NCBI RefSeq assembly: GCF_002007565.1
Contig: NZ_CP015625.1
Location: forward strand, 2,475,001 to 2,539,000
DNA from: Ditibartonella choladocola
Lineage (GTDB): Bacteria > Pseudomonadota > Alphaproteobacteria > Rhizobiales > Rhizobiaceae
Reading direction: 5' to 3'
DNA: 64,000 nucleotides
The first letter of the stretch is position 1, and every line of letters begins with the position of its first letter. The position numbers were made by a program, and so were the translations under genes. This document shows positions 48,652 to 58,205 of the stretch, piece after piece. The notes under the pieces are model-generated. The model made no database searches, was not told the DNA's origin, and saw only the letters and a list, made by a program, of their open reading frames with translations.

Positions 48652-49419
48652 TTATTTTTCAAGACGTTTATCTTTATGATGATGCACTGCCGCACCGAAT
48701 GCCTTGAATATTTTATTGGATGGCTCGTCGCTTGTTGCCCAATATTCAGGGTGCCATTGGACACCAAGCGCAAAATCTTTTGCATCTTTCACACTGACAG
48801 CTTCAATTGTGCCATCGGGGGCTGTCGCTTCGGCAACAAGACGCGGCGCCAACTTATTGATTCCTTGCTGGTGAACAGAATTGACCATGATTTCACCAGT
48901 TCCTACAATTTTTGAAAGCGATGTATTACCGCTCACGTGAACCGTTTGCCTGATGGCGAATTTTTTGTCACTGTCATTTTTATCATTCGCTCTATGGTCG
49001 AGCTTCCCCGGTATTTTTTGTAGCGCCGGTGAAAGCGTTCCGCCGAGAGCGACATTGAGTTCCTGTATGCCGCGGCAGATTGCAAGAAGCGGCAAACCTT
49101 GCCTGATTGCAGCGTCAATGAGAAAAAAAGATGTCTCGTCACGGGAAAAATCGAACGGTTCGTGGTCAGCCGTTGCTTTTTCACCATAACGAGCGGGATT
49201 TACATTGGATTTTGCGCCGGTGATGAGAACACCGTCAACCACCGCAAGTATGGATTGAATATCGGCATCCCGCCCAAGTGACGGCACAATAAGAGGGGCA
49301 ACATCGGCTACCTTTGAAGCCGCTTCAAGATATTGTTGAGGCGCACCATGCCAGACATAACCGTCAAAACAAGGGCAATCTGCCGGTACAGCAACAAGCG
49401 GTTTTAAACAGTCAGTCAT
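48652..49419 (-). CDS. Class I glutamine amidotransferase-like hydrolase (PuuD type)
   Basis: 255 residues, peptidase C26 family, which includes gamma-glutamyl-GABA hydrolase of putrescine breakdown. The nucleophile is Cys115 in LAICRGIQELN; the catalytic His/Glu pair is in GVQWHPEY. I start at ATG 49419 with GAGGG ten bases upstream; the longer frame to 49434 overlaps that site. No other puu genes are near, so the substrate is not certain. Confidence 0.85.
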   Translation of the reverse strand: MTDCLKPLVAVPADCPCFDGYVWHGAPQQYLEAASKVADVAPLIVPSLGRDADIQSILAVVDGVLITGAKSNVNPARYGEKATADHEPFDFSRDETSFFLIDAAIRQGLPLLAICRGIQELNVALGGTLSPALQKIPGKLDHRANDKNDSDKKFAIRQTVHVSGNTSLSKIVGTGEIMVNSVHQQGINKLAPRLVAEATAPDGTIEAVSVKDAKDFALGVQWHPEYWATSDEPSNKIFKAFGAAVHHHKDKRLEK

Positions 49420-49735
49420 TGGTTTTGCCCTCAAGCTCTTTGACCAGCCATTCGACCAATATTTTTGAAAAACGGACTTTTGTCAAATGTGCAATTTTCT
49501 AAATGCAATGACTTTGATTTTAAATTCAATCATTTTGATGAAGACTTTTTGTGGACTTTTCAAAAGCCATAGCGCGAAATGCGAAATTTTATCAAAAACA
49601 CTAGAAATGATATGGTTTTACCGTTAAAACTAAACCGTTTCAATTTTTTCGTGAAATAATCCGGCATTGTGAATAGGTGGGGAGAAAAGACTGTCAAAAG
49701 CAGCTTCTCTTTCCGAAAACTCAAGGAGATAACAT
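49420..49735. other. Divergent gap before pntAA
   Basis: AT-rich, containing the promoters of the amidotransferase and pnt operons by position. I see no operator. AAGGAGAT just before 49736 is the pntAA ribosome site. Confidence 0.45.
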
Positions 49736-51028
49736 TTGGGTCAAACAATTTTTGTTGCCAAAGAAACAGCCGAAGGGGAAACGCGCGTTGCCGCGTCTCC
49801 GGAAACTGTCAAAAAGCTTATCAATCTCGGCTATGATGTGTCAGTCGAGAAAGGTGCCGGTCTCCAGTCCTTGATAAGTGATGAGGACTACAAGGAAGCC
49901 GGTGCAAAAATCGTTGGTGCAAACGAGGCTAATAAAGCCGACATCATTTTGAAATTGCGCCGTCCAAGTGCCAAGGAAATATCCCTCTATAAAAAGGGTG
50001 CCAACCTCATCGGCATTCTTGATCCATTCGGTCACGAGGATGATGTCAAGGCCATGGCCAAAGCCGGATTGAATGCCTTTTCGATGGAATTCATGCCGCG
50101 CATTACGCGTGCACAAGTCATGGATGTTCTATCATCACAGGCAAACCTTGCCGGTTATCAGGCGGTGATTGATGCAGCCGAATATTATGACCGCGCCCTT
50201 CCCATGATGATGACGGCCGCAGGAACCGTTCCGGCTGCCAAGGTTTTTGTTATGGGCGCCGGTGTTGCCGGTCTTCAGGCCATTGCCACCGCGCGGCGTC
50301 TTGGTGCATCTGTCACGGCAAATGACGTGCGCCCTGCAGCAAAAGAGCAGGTCGCTTCACTCGGTGCAAAATTCATCGCCGTCGAGGATGATGAATTCAA
50401 AGCTGCCGAAACGGCTGGCGGCTACGCCAAGGAAATGTCGAAAGAATATCAGCAAAAGCAAGCGGCTTTGACTGCGGAGCATATTGCCAAACAGGATATT
50501 GTTATTACAACCGCGTTGATTCCCGGTCGTCCGGCACCGCGCCTGATTACCAAGGATATGCTTAAAACCATGCGCCAGGGTTCGGTCGTGGTTGATCTTG
50601 CCGTTGAAAGAGGTGGCAATGTCGAAGGCGCTGTCGCTGACAAGGTTGTTGAAGTGGAAGGTGTAAAAATTATCGGCTTTACCAATGTTCCGGGCCGCAT
50701 TGCCGCCACCGCTTCCCAGCTTTATGCACGCAATCTTTATGCCTTTGTCGATATTATGACAAACAAGGAAACGAAGGCGTTTACTATCGACCGGAATGAC
50801 GAGCTTGTTAAAGCCACATTGCTTACTTTTGACGGTCATGTTGTTCATCCCCGTTTTGTAGAAGAAACGGGTGAAAAAGACGCCGATAAGAAACCGGCTT
50901 CGTCAAAAACAACCGCGGCAAAAAAAGCCGATGAAAAGGTTGAAAAACCGGCAAAGCATACATCGTCAAAATCTAAAGAACCGGCCGCCAAAGCCGATAA
51001 AAAAACAAATGAAAAAGGAGCCAAATAA
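49736..51028 (+). CDS. pntAA: NAD(P) transhydrogenase alpha subunit part 1 (domain I)
   Basis: NAD(H)-binding domain I of the proton-translocating transhydrogenase that makes NADPH from [22 protein letters not shown] at the start, nucleotide loop [20 protein letters not shown] and the mobile-loop region [11 protein letters not shown] are typical. It starts with TTG (49736) after AAGGAG. The last 45 residues (about 385-430) form a Lys/Ala/Ser-rich tail (for example [15 protein letters not shown]) not found in the core fold. It overlaps pntAB by one base (TAATG). Confidence 0.95.
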   Translation: MGQTIFVAKETAEGETRVAASPETVKKLINLGYDVSVEKGAGLQSLISDEDYKEAGAKIVGANEANKADIILKLRRPSAKEISLYKKGANLIGILDPFGHEDDVKAMAKAGLNAFSMEFMPRITRAQVMDVLSSQANLAGYQAVIDAAEYYDRALPMMMTAAGTVPAAKVFVMGAGVAGLQAIATARRLGASVTANDVRPAAKEQVASLGAKFIAVEDDEFKAAETAGGYAKEMSKEYQQKQAALTAEHIAKQDIVITTALIPGRPAPRLITKDMLKTMRQGSVVVDLAVERGGNVEGAVADKVVEVEGVKIIGFTNVPGRIAATASQLYARNLYAFVDIMTNKETKAFTIDRNDELVKATLLTFDGHVVHPRFVEETGEKDADKKPASSKTTAAKKADEKVEKPAKHTSSKSKEPAAKADKKTNEKGAK

Positions 51029-51438
51029 TGTCTAACGAGGCTCTCGACAAAGCCCTTCAAGGTCTCGATCAGGCCATTGCTGCTGTGCGTGAAGCAGGCG
51101 GCCAAATTTCCAATAATGCGGCTGAAGCCGTTCACAATGCGACAGGCGGTGTTATTGACCCGTTCATTTTCCAGTTTGCGATCTTCGTACTGGCGATTTT
51201 TGTCGGCTATTATGTTGTCTGGGCCGTCACTCCGGCTCTCCACACACCACTCATGGCTGTTACCAACGCAATTTCTTCGGTTATCGTCGTTGGTGCGCTG
51301 CTTGCTGTCGGCCTGTCGGCTTCAGGTCTGGCAAGCGCTTTCGGTTTCATCGCTTTGGTACTTGCAAGCGTCAATATTTTCGGCGGCTTCCTCGTTACCC
51401 AGCGCATGCTTGCCATGTACAAGAAAAAAGATAAGTGA
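51028..51438 (+). CDS. pntAB: NAD(P) transhydrogenase alpha subunit part 2 (membrane)
   Basis: 136 residues with three or four membrane spans, the N-terminal half of membrane domain II ([20 protein letters not shown], then [24 protein letters not shown]). A separate pntAB gene is the usual alphaproteobacterial arrangement. Helices of PntAB and PntB together form the proton channel. Confidence 0.95.
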   Translation: MSNEALDKALQGLDQAIAAVREAGGQISNNAAEAVHNATGGVIDPFIFQFAIFVLAIFVGYYVVWAVTPALHTPLMAVTNAISSVIVVGALLAVGLSASGLASAFGFIALVLASVNIFGGFLVTQRMLAMYKKKDK

Positions 51439-51449
51439 GGCTTGAACCT

Positions 51450-52850
51450 ATGAGTGTTAATTTTGCAGCCTTTCTTTATCTCGTCTCCGGTGTCCTGTTC
51501 ATCATGGCACTGCGCGGACTTTCCCATCCGACAACCAGCCGCAAGGGCAATGCCTATGGCATGGTCGGCATGGCTGTTGCCATCATCACAACATTATTGC
51601 TTGCCCGTCCGAGCTTTGGCGGTCTTGTCCTTATTATTATAGGTCTTGCCATTGGTGGTGCTATCGGTGCAGTCATTGCCCGCCGCATCGCCATGACTGC
51701 AATGCCGCAACTTGTTGCCTTTTTCCATTCGCTGGTCGGCCTTGCTGCTGTTATGGTGGCTGCCGGTGCGCTTTATTCGCCGCATTCCTTCGGCATTGGC
51801 GAAATCGGCTCTATCCACGGGCGGGCACTCGTTGAAATGGCAATCGGTGTCGCAATCGGCGCAATCACTTTTACCGGTTCCATCATTGCGTTCCTGAAAC
51901 TTGATGGGCGCATGTCCGGTAAACCGATCATTTTGCCGAACCGTCACCTCATCAATATTGTCCTTACAGTGGCAATTGTTCTCCTCATCGCAACGCTTGT
52001 CGGAACCGAAAGTCATCTGGTTTTCTGGCTCATTGTGCTTTTGTCACTTGTTATCGGTGTCACATTGATTGTGCCGATCGGTGGCGCGGATATGCCGGTT
52101 GTTGTTTCCATGCTCAATTCCTATTCGGGATGGGCTGCCGCAGGTATCGGCTTTACGCTCGGAAATATGGCTCTTATCATCACCGGTGCGCTGGTTGGTT
52201 CATCGGGAGCTATTCTTTCCTACATTATGTGTAAAGGCATGAACCGCTCGTTTATTTCCGTGATCCTCGGCGGTTTCGGTGGCGAAAGCGCCGGCCCTGC
52301 CGGAAATAATGAAGTGGAACGCCGTCCTGTCAAACAGGGTTCGGCAGACGACGCCGCATTCATTATGAAAAACGCCAACAAGGTCATTATTGTACCGGGA
52401 TATGGCATGGCCGTTGCACAGGCTCAACATGCATTGCGTGAGATGGCCGACAAGCTCAAGGAAAACGGTGTCGAAGTCAAATATGCCATTCATCCGGTTG
52501 CCGGTCGTATGCCCGGTCACATGAATGTGCTGCTTGCCGAAGCCAATGTACCCTATGACGAAGTCTTCGAGCTTGACGATATCAATTCCGAATTTGCCGA
52601 AGCAGATGTTGCTTTTGTCATCGGCGCCAATGACGTGACCAACCCTGCCGCCAAATCGGATCCATCTTCGCCGATTTATGGCATGCCGATTCTCGACGTG
52701 TCGAAAGCGGGAACAGTTCTGTTCCTGAAACGTGGTATGGGAACCGGCTATGCGGGCGTTGAAAACGAGCTGTTTTTCCGCGACAACACCATGATGCTTT
52801 TTGGCGATGCCAAAAAAATGGTCGAAAGCATTGTCAAAGCTATGGAATAA
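51450..52850 (+). CDS. pntB: NAD(P) transhydrogenase beta subunit
   Basis: 466 residues: about nine membrane spans, then the NADP(H)-binding domain III (VIIVPGYGMAVAQAQHAL, RMPGHMNVLLAEANVPYDEV, GANDVTNPAAK). ATG 51450 has GAGGC eight bases upstream; an in-frame start at 51435 lies across that ribosome site. Ends the pntAA-pntAB-pntB operon with a terminator. Confidence 0.95.
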   Translation: MSVNFAAFLYLVSGVLFIMALRGLSHPTTSRKGNAYGMVGMAVAIITTLLLARPSFGGLVLIIIGLAIGGAIGAVIARRIAMTAMPQLVAFFHSLVGLAAVMVAAGALYSPHSFGIGEIGSIHGRALVEMAIGVAIGAITFTGSIIAFLKLDGRMSGKPIILPNRHLINIVLTVAIVLLIATLVGTESHLVFWLIVLLSLVIGVTLIVPIGGADMPVVVSMLNSYSGWAAAGIGFTLGNMALIITGALVGSSGAILSYIMCKGMNRSFISVILGGFGGESAGPAGNNEVERRPVKQGSADDAAFIMKNANKVIIVPGYGMAVAQAQHALREMADKLKENGVEVKYAIHPVAGRMPGHMNVLLAEANVPYDEVFELDDINSEFAEADVAFVIGANDVTNPAAKSDPSSPIYGMPILDVSKAGTVLFLKRGMGTGYAGVENELFFRDNTMMLFGDAKKMVESIVKAME

Positions 52851-52858
52851 ACCTTAAG

Positions 52859-52886
52859 ATGCCGCCATCAAGGCGGCATTTTTTTG
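52859..52886 (+). terminator. Terminator after pntB
   Basis: ATGCCGCC (52859-52866) pairs with GGCGGCAT (52872-52879), then seven T. It sits only about ten bases before the nnrS start and merges with its ribosome site GAGGA. Confidence 0.9.
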
Positions 52887-52896
52887 AGGAACGATC

Positions 52897-54099
52897 ATGG
52901 CAAGTTCAGCCGAACAGATGAGAGCGTGGCAAGGCCCGGCACTTTTGAGTTACGGTTATCGTCCGTTTTTTCTGTTTGCTAGTATCTGGGCTGTATTCAG
53001 CCTGTTTATCTGGATTTTCCTTTTTTCCGGCAAAGATGTGCTGGCAATCGGAATTGATCCGTTTTCCTGGCACGCCCACAGCTTTCTTTTCGGTTATTTA
53101 TGGGCCGTCATTGCCGGTTTTTTGATGACTGCCGTTCCCAATTGGACCGGTCGTTTGCCCATTGTCGGCTGGCCACTTTTGGGTCTCGTATCCTTGTGGC
53201 TTATCGGGCGCATTGCCATGGTGCTTTCATCCGATCTGCCTGCGACTGTAACAGTCGGGCTTGATTTGCTGTTCCCGTTTCTTTTTACCATCGCAATCGG
53301 CCGCGAAATTATTTATGGAAAAAATTGGCGCAATCTCAAAGTGCTTATTTTGCTTGTTCTGCTTTTCTGCGCCAATCTGATTTTCGACTGTGAAGCTTTC
53401 AATGGTGTTTATGCTGCCGATGGCTATGGCGCACGTCTTGCCCTTGCCATTGCAGTTTTCCTTATTGCCATTATTGGTGGCCGCATTGTGCCAAGCTTTA
53501 CACGCAATTGGCTTGCCAAACGCGGAAACACAAAACTGCCTGCCCCGCACGGGCACGTTGACCAAACCATCATGATTTTTACGGCTATTTGCCTCGTTTT
53601 GTGGATTCTTTTTCCCGATACAAAATTGACTGCCCTATTATGCGGCCTTTGTGGCATTGCCAATCTTTACCGTCTTCAAAGGTGGCGGGGTTTGGCAACT
53701 TTGAAAGAACCGCTGGTTTTTGTGCTTCATGTCGGCTTTCTGTTTATTCCGCTAGGGTTTATCGCTTTGGCGCTCGGCACATTCGGAATTATTCCGGGGG
53801 GACGCGCACCTGTACAACATTTATGGATGGCCGGTGGCATCGGTATGATGACAATGGCCGTTATGACGCGTGCAAGCCTTGGCCACGCAGGCCGCCCGCT
53901 TACGGTTTCCTGGCCGGTTGTGCTGGTTTATCTCGCACTTTTCCTATCGGTCTGGTTGCGGCTTTTTGCCGGCATTGCCAATAACAATCTGCCAACACTC
54001 CACCTTGCCGGAACTTTATGGATTCTGGCTTTTTCAGGTTTCGTCGTTCTCTACTGGAATGTCCTCACCAAACCGCGCAAACCCCGCGTTCCGAATTGA
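52897..54099 (+). CDS. nnrS: NnrS family membrane protein
   Basis: 400-residue haem- and copper-containing membrane protein with about 12 spans that protects against nitrosative stress in low-oxygen cells. Characteristic blocks: YRPFFLFASIWA, WHAHSFLFGYLWAVIAGFL, GGRIVPSFTRNW and HLWMAGGIGMMTMAVMTRASLGH, with several conserved His. No nitrite or NO reductase genes adjoin it. It may read through from pnt only poorly because of the terminator immediately upstream. Confidence 0.9.
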   Translation: MASSAEQMRAWQGPALLSYGYRPFFLFASIWAVFSLFIWIFLFSGKDVLAIGIDPFSWHAHSFLFGYLWAVIAGFLMTAVPNWTGRLPIVGWPLLGLVSLWLIGRIAMVLSSDLPATVTVGLDLLFPFLFTIAIGREIIYGKNWRNLKVLILLVLLFCANLIFDCEAFNGVYAADGYGARLALAIAVFLIAIIGGRIVPSFTRNWLAKRGNTKLPAPHGHVDQTIMIFTAICLVLWILFPDTKLTALLCGLCGIANLYRLQRWRGLATLKEPLVFVLHVGFLFIPLGFIALALGTFGIIPGGRAPVQHLWMAGGIGMMTMAVMTRASLGHAGRPLTVSWPVVLVYLALFLSVWLRLFAGIANNNLPTLHLAGTLWILAFSGFVVLYWNVLTKPRKPRVPN

Positions 54100-54777
54100 C
54101 ATGGATGATCGGAAATACCCGCCGCTATCATCTTTTTTACGGCGGCATTATAGGCTTCCGCCTTTCACCCTTTCTCGGAAGATAATTTAGCGCATTTGCA
54201 CCTATACATTTGCGCTTATAAATCGCGCTTCTAAAATTGCGCTTAACTGTTTGTCTTATTGTGGTTTTCTTGAAGTTTCCGTTCCAGCTTTTGACAGTAA
54301 GATCAATTGAACTGCGGGCGCGCGGCTTTCAACGATCACTCATTCTCTAACCGGAACCACCGCTAATAGATGCGGGCGCGTCCAAAAAGGCTAAAGCTTG
54401 TTCTGCTATATCAGTTGAACCAGACCTTACATCGTATTGATGCGCATTTTTCTGCGCGTTTCACCGCACGTTTCACTGTACATTTCACTGCATATTTTGC
54501 TTCACGTTTTGCAGATCTGTTTTTGAAATTCGTCTGCCCTTATCCGGACGACATCCAATAAAATATGTGACGTACCGGACTATGCAAAAGCCCCTCGTTT
54601 CCGTTCCGAAGAATAAAAAATTCAACGAACGGGGGCTACCCTCTTTGCAAAACCGGCAATTTCAAAACTTTCCCGATCAATAAAGATTGCCATTGGAACG
54701 ATGATGAGTAACTCATTCCCGATCAATAAAAATCGCAATTGGAACGATTACGAATGACCGGTTTTTAAAAATATCAA
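54100..54777. other. Gene-free gap with diffuse repeats
   Basis: Contains three degenerate 12-base units around TTCACTGCACGT (54463-54498). It also has a 32-base block TCCCGATCAATAAA... at 54671-54702 that recurs at 54717-54748 (period 46, a few changes). A 63-codon frame at 54370-54561 simply reads through the first repeat and is not accepted. Confidence 0.5.
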
Positions 54778-56094
54778 TCAGCCGTAAATGAGCTTATCCT
54801 GTTTTTTGCGTAGGCGTGCAATCCACTGGTTTTCATTGATCGCCACATTTTTTGCAGTAATCAGCTCGTTTTTCTTGATCGGTGCAGTGACTGTTGCCCC
54901 TTCAAGCAAACCACAGGGAATTGCCTCGTTTTTCCTTGCATCTTCGACTGTCATATTCCATGCGCGATAGGTATAAAGTCCGATAAAATCGAGCTTGTCA
55001 CCGGGTTTCAAATCTTTCTTGGCAACGGCGCATACTTCTGCAACAGGCCGATCGAGTGGAACCATATCGGCCTTTCCGTAGAGCATGACGCGTGCGCAGG
55101 TGAGCGGCACTTCCATAGCTGTAAGATGATAAGGGCGATGGAATGTAAAATAAGGCCCTTCACCGATTTTCAGGTCTTCCATACGTTCCCAAACACGCGG
55201 GTGGCGCATTTCGGCAACCACAAAAACCCCCGGTGAAACGCCCCGCCCGATCGAATAGTCGACAACGCCGGATTTTGATAAAACGCCACCATCTTTTTCA
55301 GGAATGAGCACCTTGTTCAGGCGGTCGATGTCGGCTTTCGGGCCATGCATTCCGGGACAATCGGGAACAAGGCCGGTTGCATTGGCAATCGCCGTCATTT
55401 CGACCATGGTTTTTGAACCATCAATGAATTCGACAAGCATACGCACATTCATATTGCGCCTTTTCGCTTCTTCTTCATAATGATCGGGGACTGCATCAAA
55501 ATCGAGCGGGTTGTTTTTGCCCTTTCCGGCAGCAACAACATTGTGTCCGAGTGCCGAAACAAATTCGATCAGTTCCATGCAGGAGGATGGTTCGTCACCC
55601 GCACCGAGCGTGTAGATAAGGCCGCGTTTTTCGGCTTCATGTTTGAGATAAGGGCCAATCGTGACATCGGCTTCAACATTCATCATAACGAGGTGTTTGT
55701 TGTTTTGCAACGTTTTATAGCCGATTTCGGCTCCCGCTTCAGGATAGCCTGTCGCATCGACAATAACATCGACAAGCTCGTTTTTCAGCAACATATCAAG
55801 ATCGTCGGTGGCGGCGATTTTCCCTTGTTCGATTGCTGCTGTCATTTCCGACGCATTGGAAACTTCCTTTGCATGTCCTTGCTCGTCATAGGCAATTTTT
55901 GCCGCATCCATCACCCGTTCAGGTGTTCGTGTCGAAACGGCTGCAACCTCGATGCCATCCATATGGGCAACGCCTGTCAAAAGGTCGGTTCCCATTTCCC
56001 CGCAACCTACCAGCCCTATGCGGATAGGCTTGCCGCTTTCCTCACGTTTTTTAAGGTCGCGGGCCAAACCGATAAGAGCTACATTGCTTGTCAT
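54778..56094 (-). CDS. SAF-domain NAD(P)-dependent oxidoreductase, homoserine dehydrogenase-like
   Basis: 438 residues. An N-terminal Rossmann motif RIGLVGCGEMGTDLLTG (24-40) and a middle domain (VIVDATGYPEAGAEIG) resemble homoserine dehydrogenase. The C-terminal third contains a SAF-like domain (DLKPGDKLDFIGLYTYRAW, then KKNELITAKNVAI). This architecture occurs in sugar-acid and polyol catabolic clusters of Rhizobiales. No pathway partner is adjacent apart from a divergent MaoC hydratase, so the substrate is unknown. Confidence 0.78.
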   Translation of the reverse strand: MTSNVALIGLARDLKKREESGKPIRIGLVGCGEMGTDLLTGVAHMDGIEVAAVSTRTPERVMDAAKIAYDEQGHAKEVSNASEMTAAIEQGKIAATDDLDMLLKNELVDVIVDATGYPEAGAEIGYKTLQNNKHLVMMNVEADVTIGPYLKHEAEKRGLIYTLGAGDEPSSCMELIEFVSALGHNVVAAGKGKNNPLDFDAVPDHYEEEAKRRNMNVRMLVEFIDGSKTMVEMTAIANATGLVPDCPGMHGPKADIDRLNKVLIPEKDGGVLSKSGVVDYSIGRGVSPGVFVVAEMRHPRVWERMEDLKIGEGPYFTFHRPYHLTAMEVPLTCARVMLYGKADMVPLDRPVAEVCAVAKKDLKPGDKLDFIGLYTYRAWNMTVEDARKNEAIPCGLLEGATVTAPIKKNELITAKNVAINENQWIARLRKKQDKLIYG

Positions 56095-56458
56095 TTCAAA
56101 AAATTCTCCCGTAAAAAACGAACCATCACACCCTGATATAACTATTTCCGATATAGGGCTTTATCAGTCGTTCAACGCATAATCTTTTCTTCAAAGGTCT
56201 AATAACAACGATAGAGAATTGCAAGGCTCGTCATTGATCGCAAGCAAATAGAGGGGATCGCAAGCAAATAGAGGGGATCGCAAGCAAATAGAGGGGATCG
56301 AAAGCAAATAGAGGGATGACAAAACCGCCCGTTTTGAAAACAAAAATTTGCGCGAAATATATTTGACATATATAAGCACCGTGAGAACTTGAAAAAGAAT
56401 GCGTCCTTAACAATTCGGGCGCATGGCTGACGGAAGATATTGAACAAGGAAGAAGCTC
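56095..56458. other. Divergent gap with a 20-bp array
   Basis: Between the SAF-domain oxidoreductase and the MaoC gene. It holds the four-copy array at 56236-56315 and otherwise AT-rich promoter sequence. Open frames through the array are repeat artefacts. Confidence 0.5.
56236..56315. repeat. Four-copy 20-bp tandem repeat
   Basis: GATCGCAAGCAAATAGAGGG repeated at 56236, 56256 and 56276, with a one-base variant at 56296-56315. The copies abut with no spacers, so this is not a CRISPR. The array lies in a divergent promoter region. Confidence 0.97.
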
Positions 56459-56932
56459 ATGCCCGGCAAAGTGACTGTTGATGATATTCCCGCTTCAATC
56501 GGCAAAGAGGTGGGCGTTTCGGATTGGCGTACTGTCACACAGGAAATGATTAACCAGTTTGCCGATGCGACCGACGACCATCAATGGATCCATGTTGACG
56601 AAAAACGCGCCAGCGAAACGCCTTTTGGCGGTACAATTGCCCATGGCTTTCTAACTCTTTCGCTTCTATCGACATTGGCCTATGAAGCCCTTCCGGAGCT
56701 TGAAGGCACAACAATGGGAATCAATTACGGTTTTGACAAAGTGCGCTTGATGAGCCCTGTCAAAACCGGTGCAAAGGTGCGTGCCCATTTTGTTTTGAGC
56801 GATGCGGAAATTCGCCCATCGGGAAGAATTGTTTTCCATTATGCTGTAACCCTTGAAATCGAAAATGTGAAAAAACCGGCTTTGACAGCCGACTGGATAA
56901 CAATAGCCATGGTGCCGCCAAAGGCTTCATAA
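56459..56932 (+). CDS. MaoC-like (R)-specific enoyl-CoA hydratase
   Basis: 157-residue hot-dog-fold protein. Hydratase-2 motif: FADATDDHQWIHVDEKRA with catalytic Asp and His, followed by the FGGTIAHGFLTLSLL helix. It hydrates trans-2-enoyl-CoA to (R)-3-hydroxyacyl-CoA, often feeding PHA or fatty-acid metabolism. AAGGAAGAAG precedes ATG 56459. No pha or fad genes are near. Confidence 0.88.
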   Translation: MPGKVTVDDIPASIGKEVGVSDWRTVTQEMINQFADATDDHQWIHVDEKRASETPFGGTIAHGFLTLSLLSTLAYEALPELEGTTMGINYGFDKVRLMSPVKTGAKVRAHFVLSDAEIRPSGRIVFHYAVTLEIENVKKPALTADWITIAMVPPKAS

Positions 56933-57771
56933 GCTTCATTGAAAAGGTTTCAGCTCTGAAATCCCGTGCGGCTGTTCAGCCAACTTTATTTCGGCATTTT
57001 TAAAAAAAACCGGTTAAAAGACACCGGCCATTTCCTTTTCATTTTCGCCAAAAGCGGTAGTTAACGGGGTCAAGTATCCGGACTTTGAAACAATAAAGGC
57101 CAAGCCCGCGCAAGCAAATGCCAAGTAACAAGGGGCAACCAGGAGAACAAGCCTTTGTCGGAAAGACTGGCAAAATAAAAGCCGTTTTGTGTACGGTTAT
57201 TTTTTCCGATCAATAGACAGTATCTTTGACGATCAAAAGCAAATTCTGCGCGAGCTGCGTTTTATCGCTCTATTTCTTCGCTCTTGAAATAGGGGGCTTC
57301 ACACTTGAAATACGGGGCTTCACACTTGAATTAAGGGGTTTCATACTTGAAACAGAGGGCACACCTGAAAAAAGATGAACGTTAAAACTGAACTCCCCCT
57401 ATCTTCAATCTCCCCCTATCTTCAATAATGATGGAAATTCCAAAAATATCGAACAGGTGAGTCGGTTCTTGTTCTTTTACTTTTCCCGTTTGGTGTGAGT
57501 TGCCGATATTTTATTAAAAAGAACCTTTGGAATTTCGATAACGATCTAAAAATTGTGGTTGTTTCGGCCTATTTTTGCCTTTTCTCTTCTTTACAGGCCG
57601 ATAAAGGCCAAGCATTTTTTAAAAAACACAGCTTTTATAAAAGCAATATAGACAAGCACGCCTTTTATGTGGTATTGGCAGCCCAATCATTTGAAACCTT
57701 GGCCTTTATAGGTTAGGGATGTTTGGGATATACCCATTTAACCGAGATAGTAAAACAAAGCAGGATTAAAC
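56933..57771. other. Long gap before rpsU with repeats
   Basis: Holds a 21-bp degenerate array (57283-57364) and two adjacent copies of a 17-base CTCCCCCTATCTTCAAT unit (about 57392-57426). There is a weak CCGGT/ACCGG hairpin near 57009-57027. A 73-codon frame at 57495-57716 is not supported. Confidence 0.5.
57283..57364. repeat. 21-bp degenerate tandem repeat, about four copies
   Basis: Units starting CTTGAA at 57283, 57304, 57325 and 57346, sharing a GGGG core and TTCACA end with drift between copies. Different sequence from the other arrays in the window. Confidence 0.85.
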
Positions 57772-57999
57772 GTGCAAGTACTCGTTCGCGATAACAATGT
57801 TGACCAGGCGCTCCGTGCGCTCAAAAAGAAAATGCAACGTGAAGGCATCTTCCGTGAAATGAAGATGCGCGGTCATTATGAAAAGCCGTCGGAAAAGCGC
57901 GCCCGTGAAAAGGCCGAGGCTGTCCGTCGTGCCCGTAAGTTGGCACGCAAGCGCGCACAGCGTGAAGGCTTGGTGAGCGGCCGCGGTTCTGCCCACTAA
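57772..57999 (+). CDS. rpsU: 30S ribosomal protein S21
   Basis: 75 residues, very basic, with [23 protein letters not shown] at the start and the [21 protein letters not shown] middle (here [14 protein letters not shown]). It begins with GTG at 57772 after AGGA. S21 helps initiation-complex formation near the 16S 3' end. Single-gene unit with two hairpins and a T-run downstream. Confidence 0.97.
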   Translation: MQVLVRDNNVDQALRALKKKMQREGIFREMKMRGHYEKPSEKRAREKAEAVRRARKLARKRAQREGLVSGRGSAH

Positions 58000-58067
58000 T
58001 ATTCGGAATTTTGCCGGAATTCGGTTAGACTTGTAGGGTTTGCGCTCGCAAGGTTTAATATATTCAG

Positions 58068-58140
58068 GCAGAAGCCGGATTCTGCGAAGTCTAATTTCGC
58101 CTCATTCGAGTGGAGATGCAGAGCGCATTTCCACTTTTTT
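58068..58140 (+). terminator. Hairpin pair ending the rpsU transcript
   Basis: GCAGAA/TTCTGC (58068-58085) precedes the strong stem AGTGGAGATGC (58109-58119) with GCATTTCCACT (58125-58135, one G-T wobble) and six T. The second hairpin is a good intrinsic terminator. Confidence 0.82.
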
Positions 58141-58205
58141 GTTATATAGTCTTGAAATATGTTGACGTGAAAATCGTAGAATCGTCTGTAACAGGATCGT
58201 GCCCG

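Noticed and set aside
54370..54561. 63-codon frame in the nnrS to SAF-oxidoreductase gap
   Set aside because: Encodes the degenerate 12-bp repeat (repeated Phe-Thr-Ala units) without a ribosome site.
56236..56315. Possible CRISPR array
   Set aside because: Units are adjacent with no spacers and no cas genes are present.
56191..56447. Overlapping frames with repeated Leu/Cys/Arg blocks
   Set aside because: Same peptide repeat appears in several frames because the unit is 20 bp; not coding.
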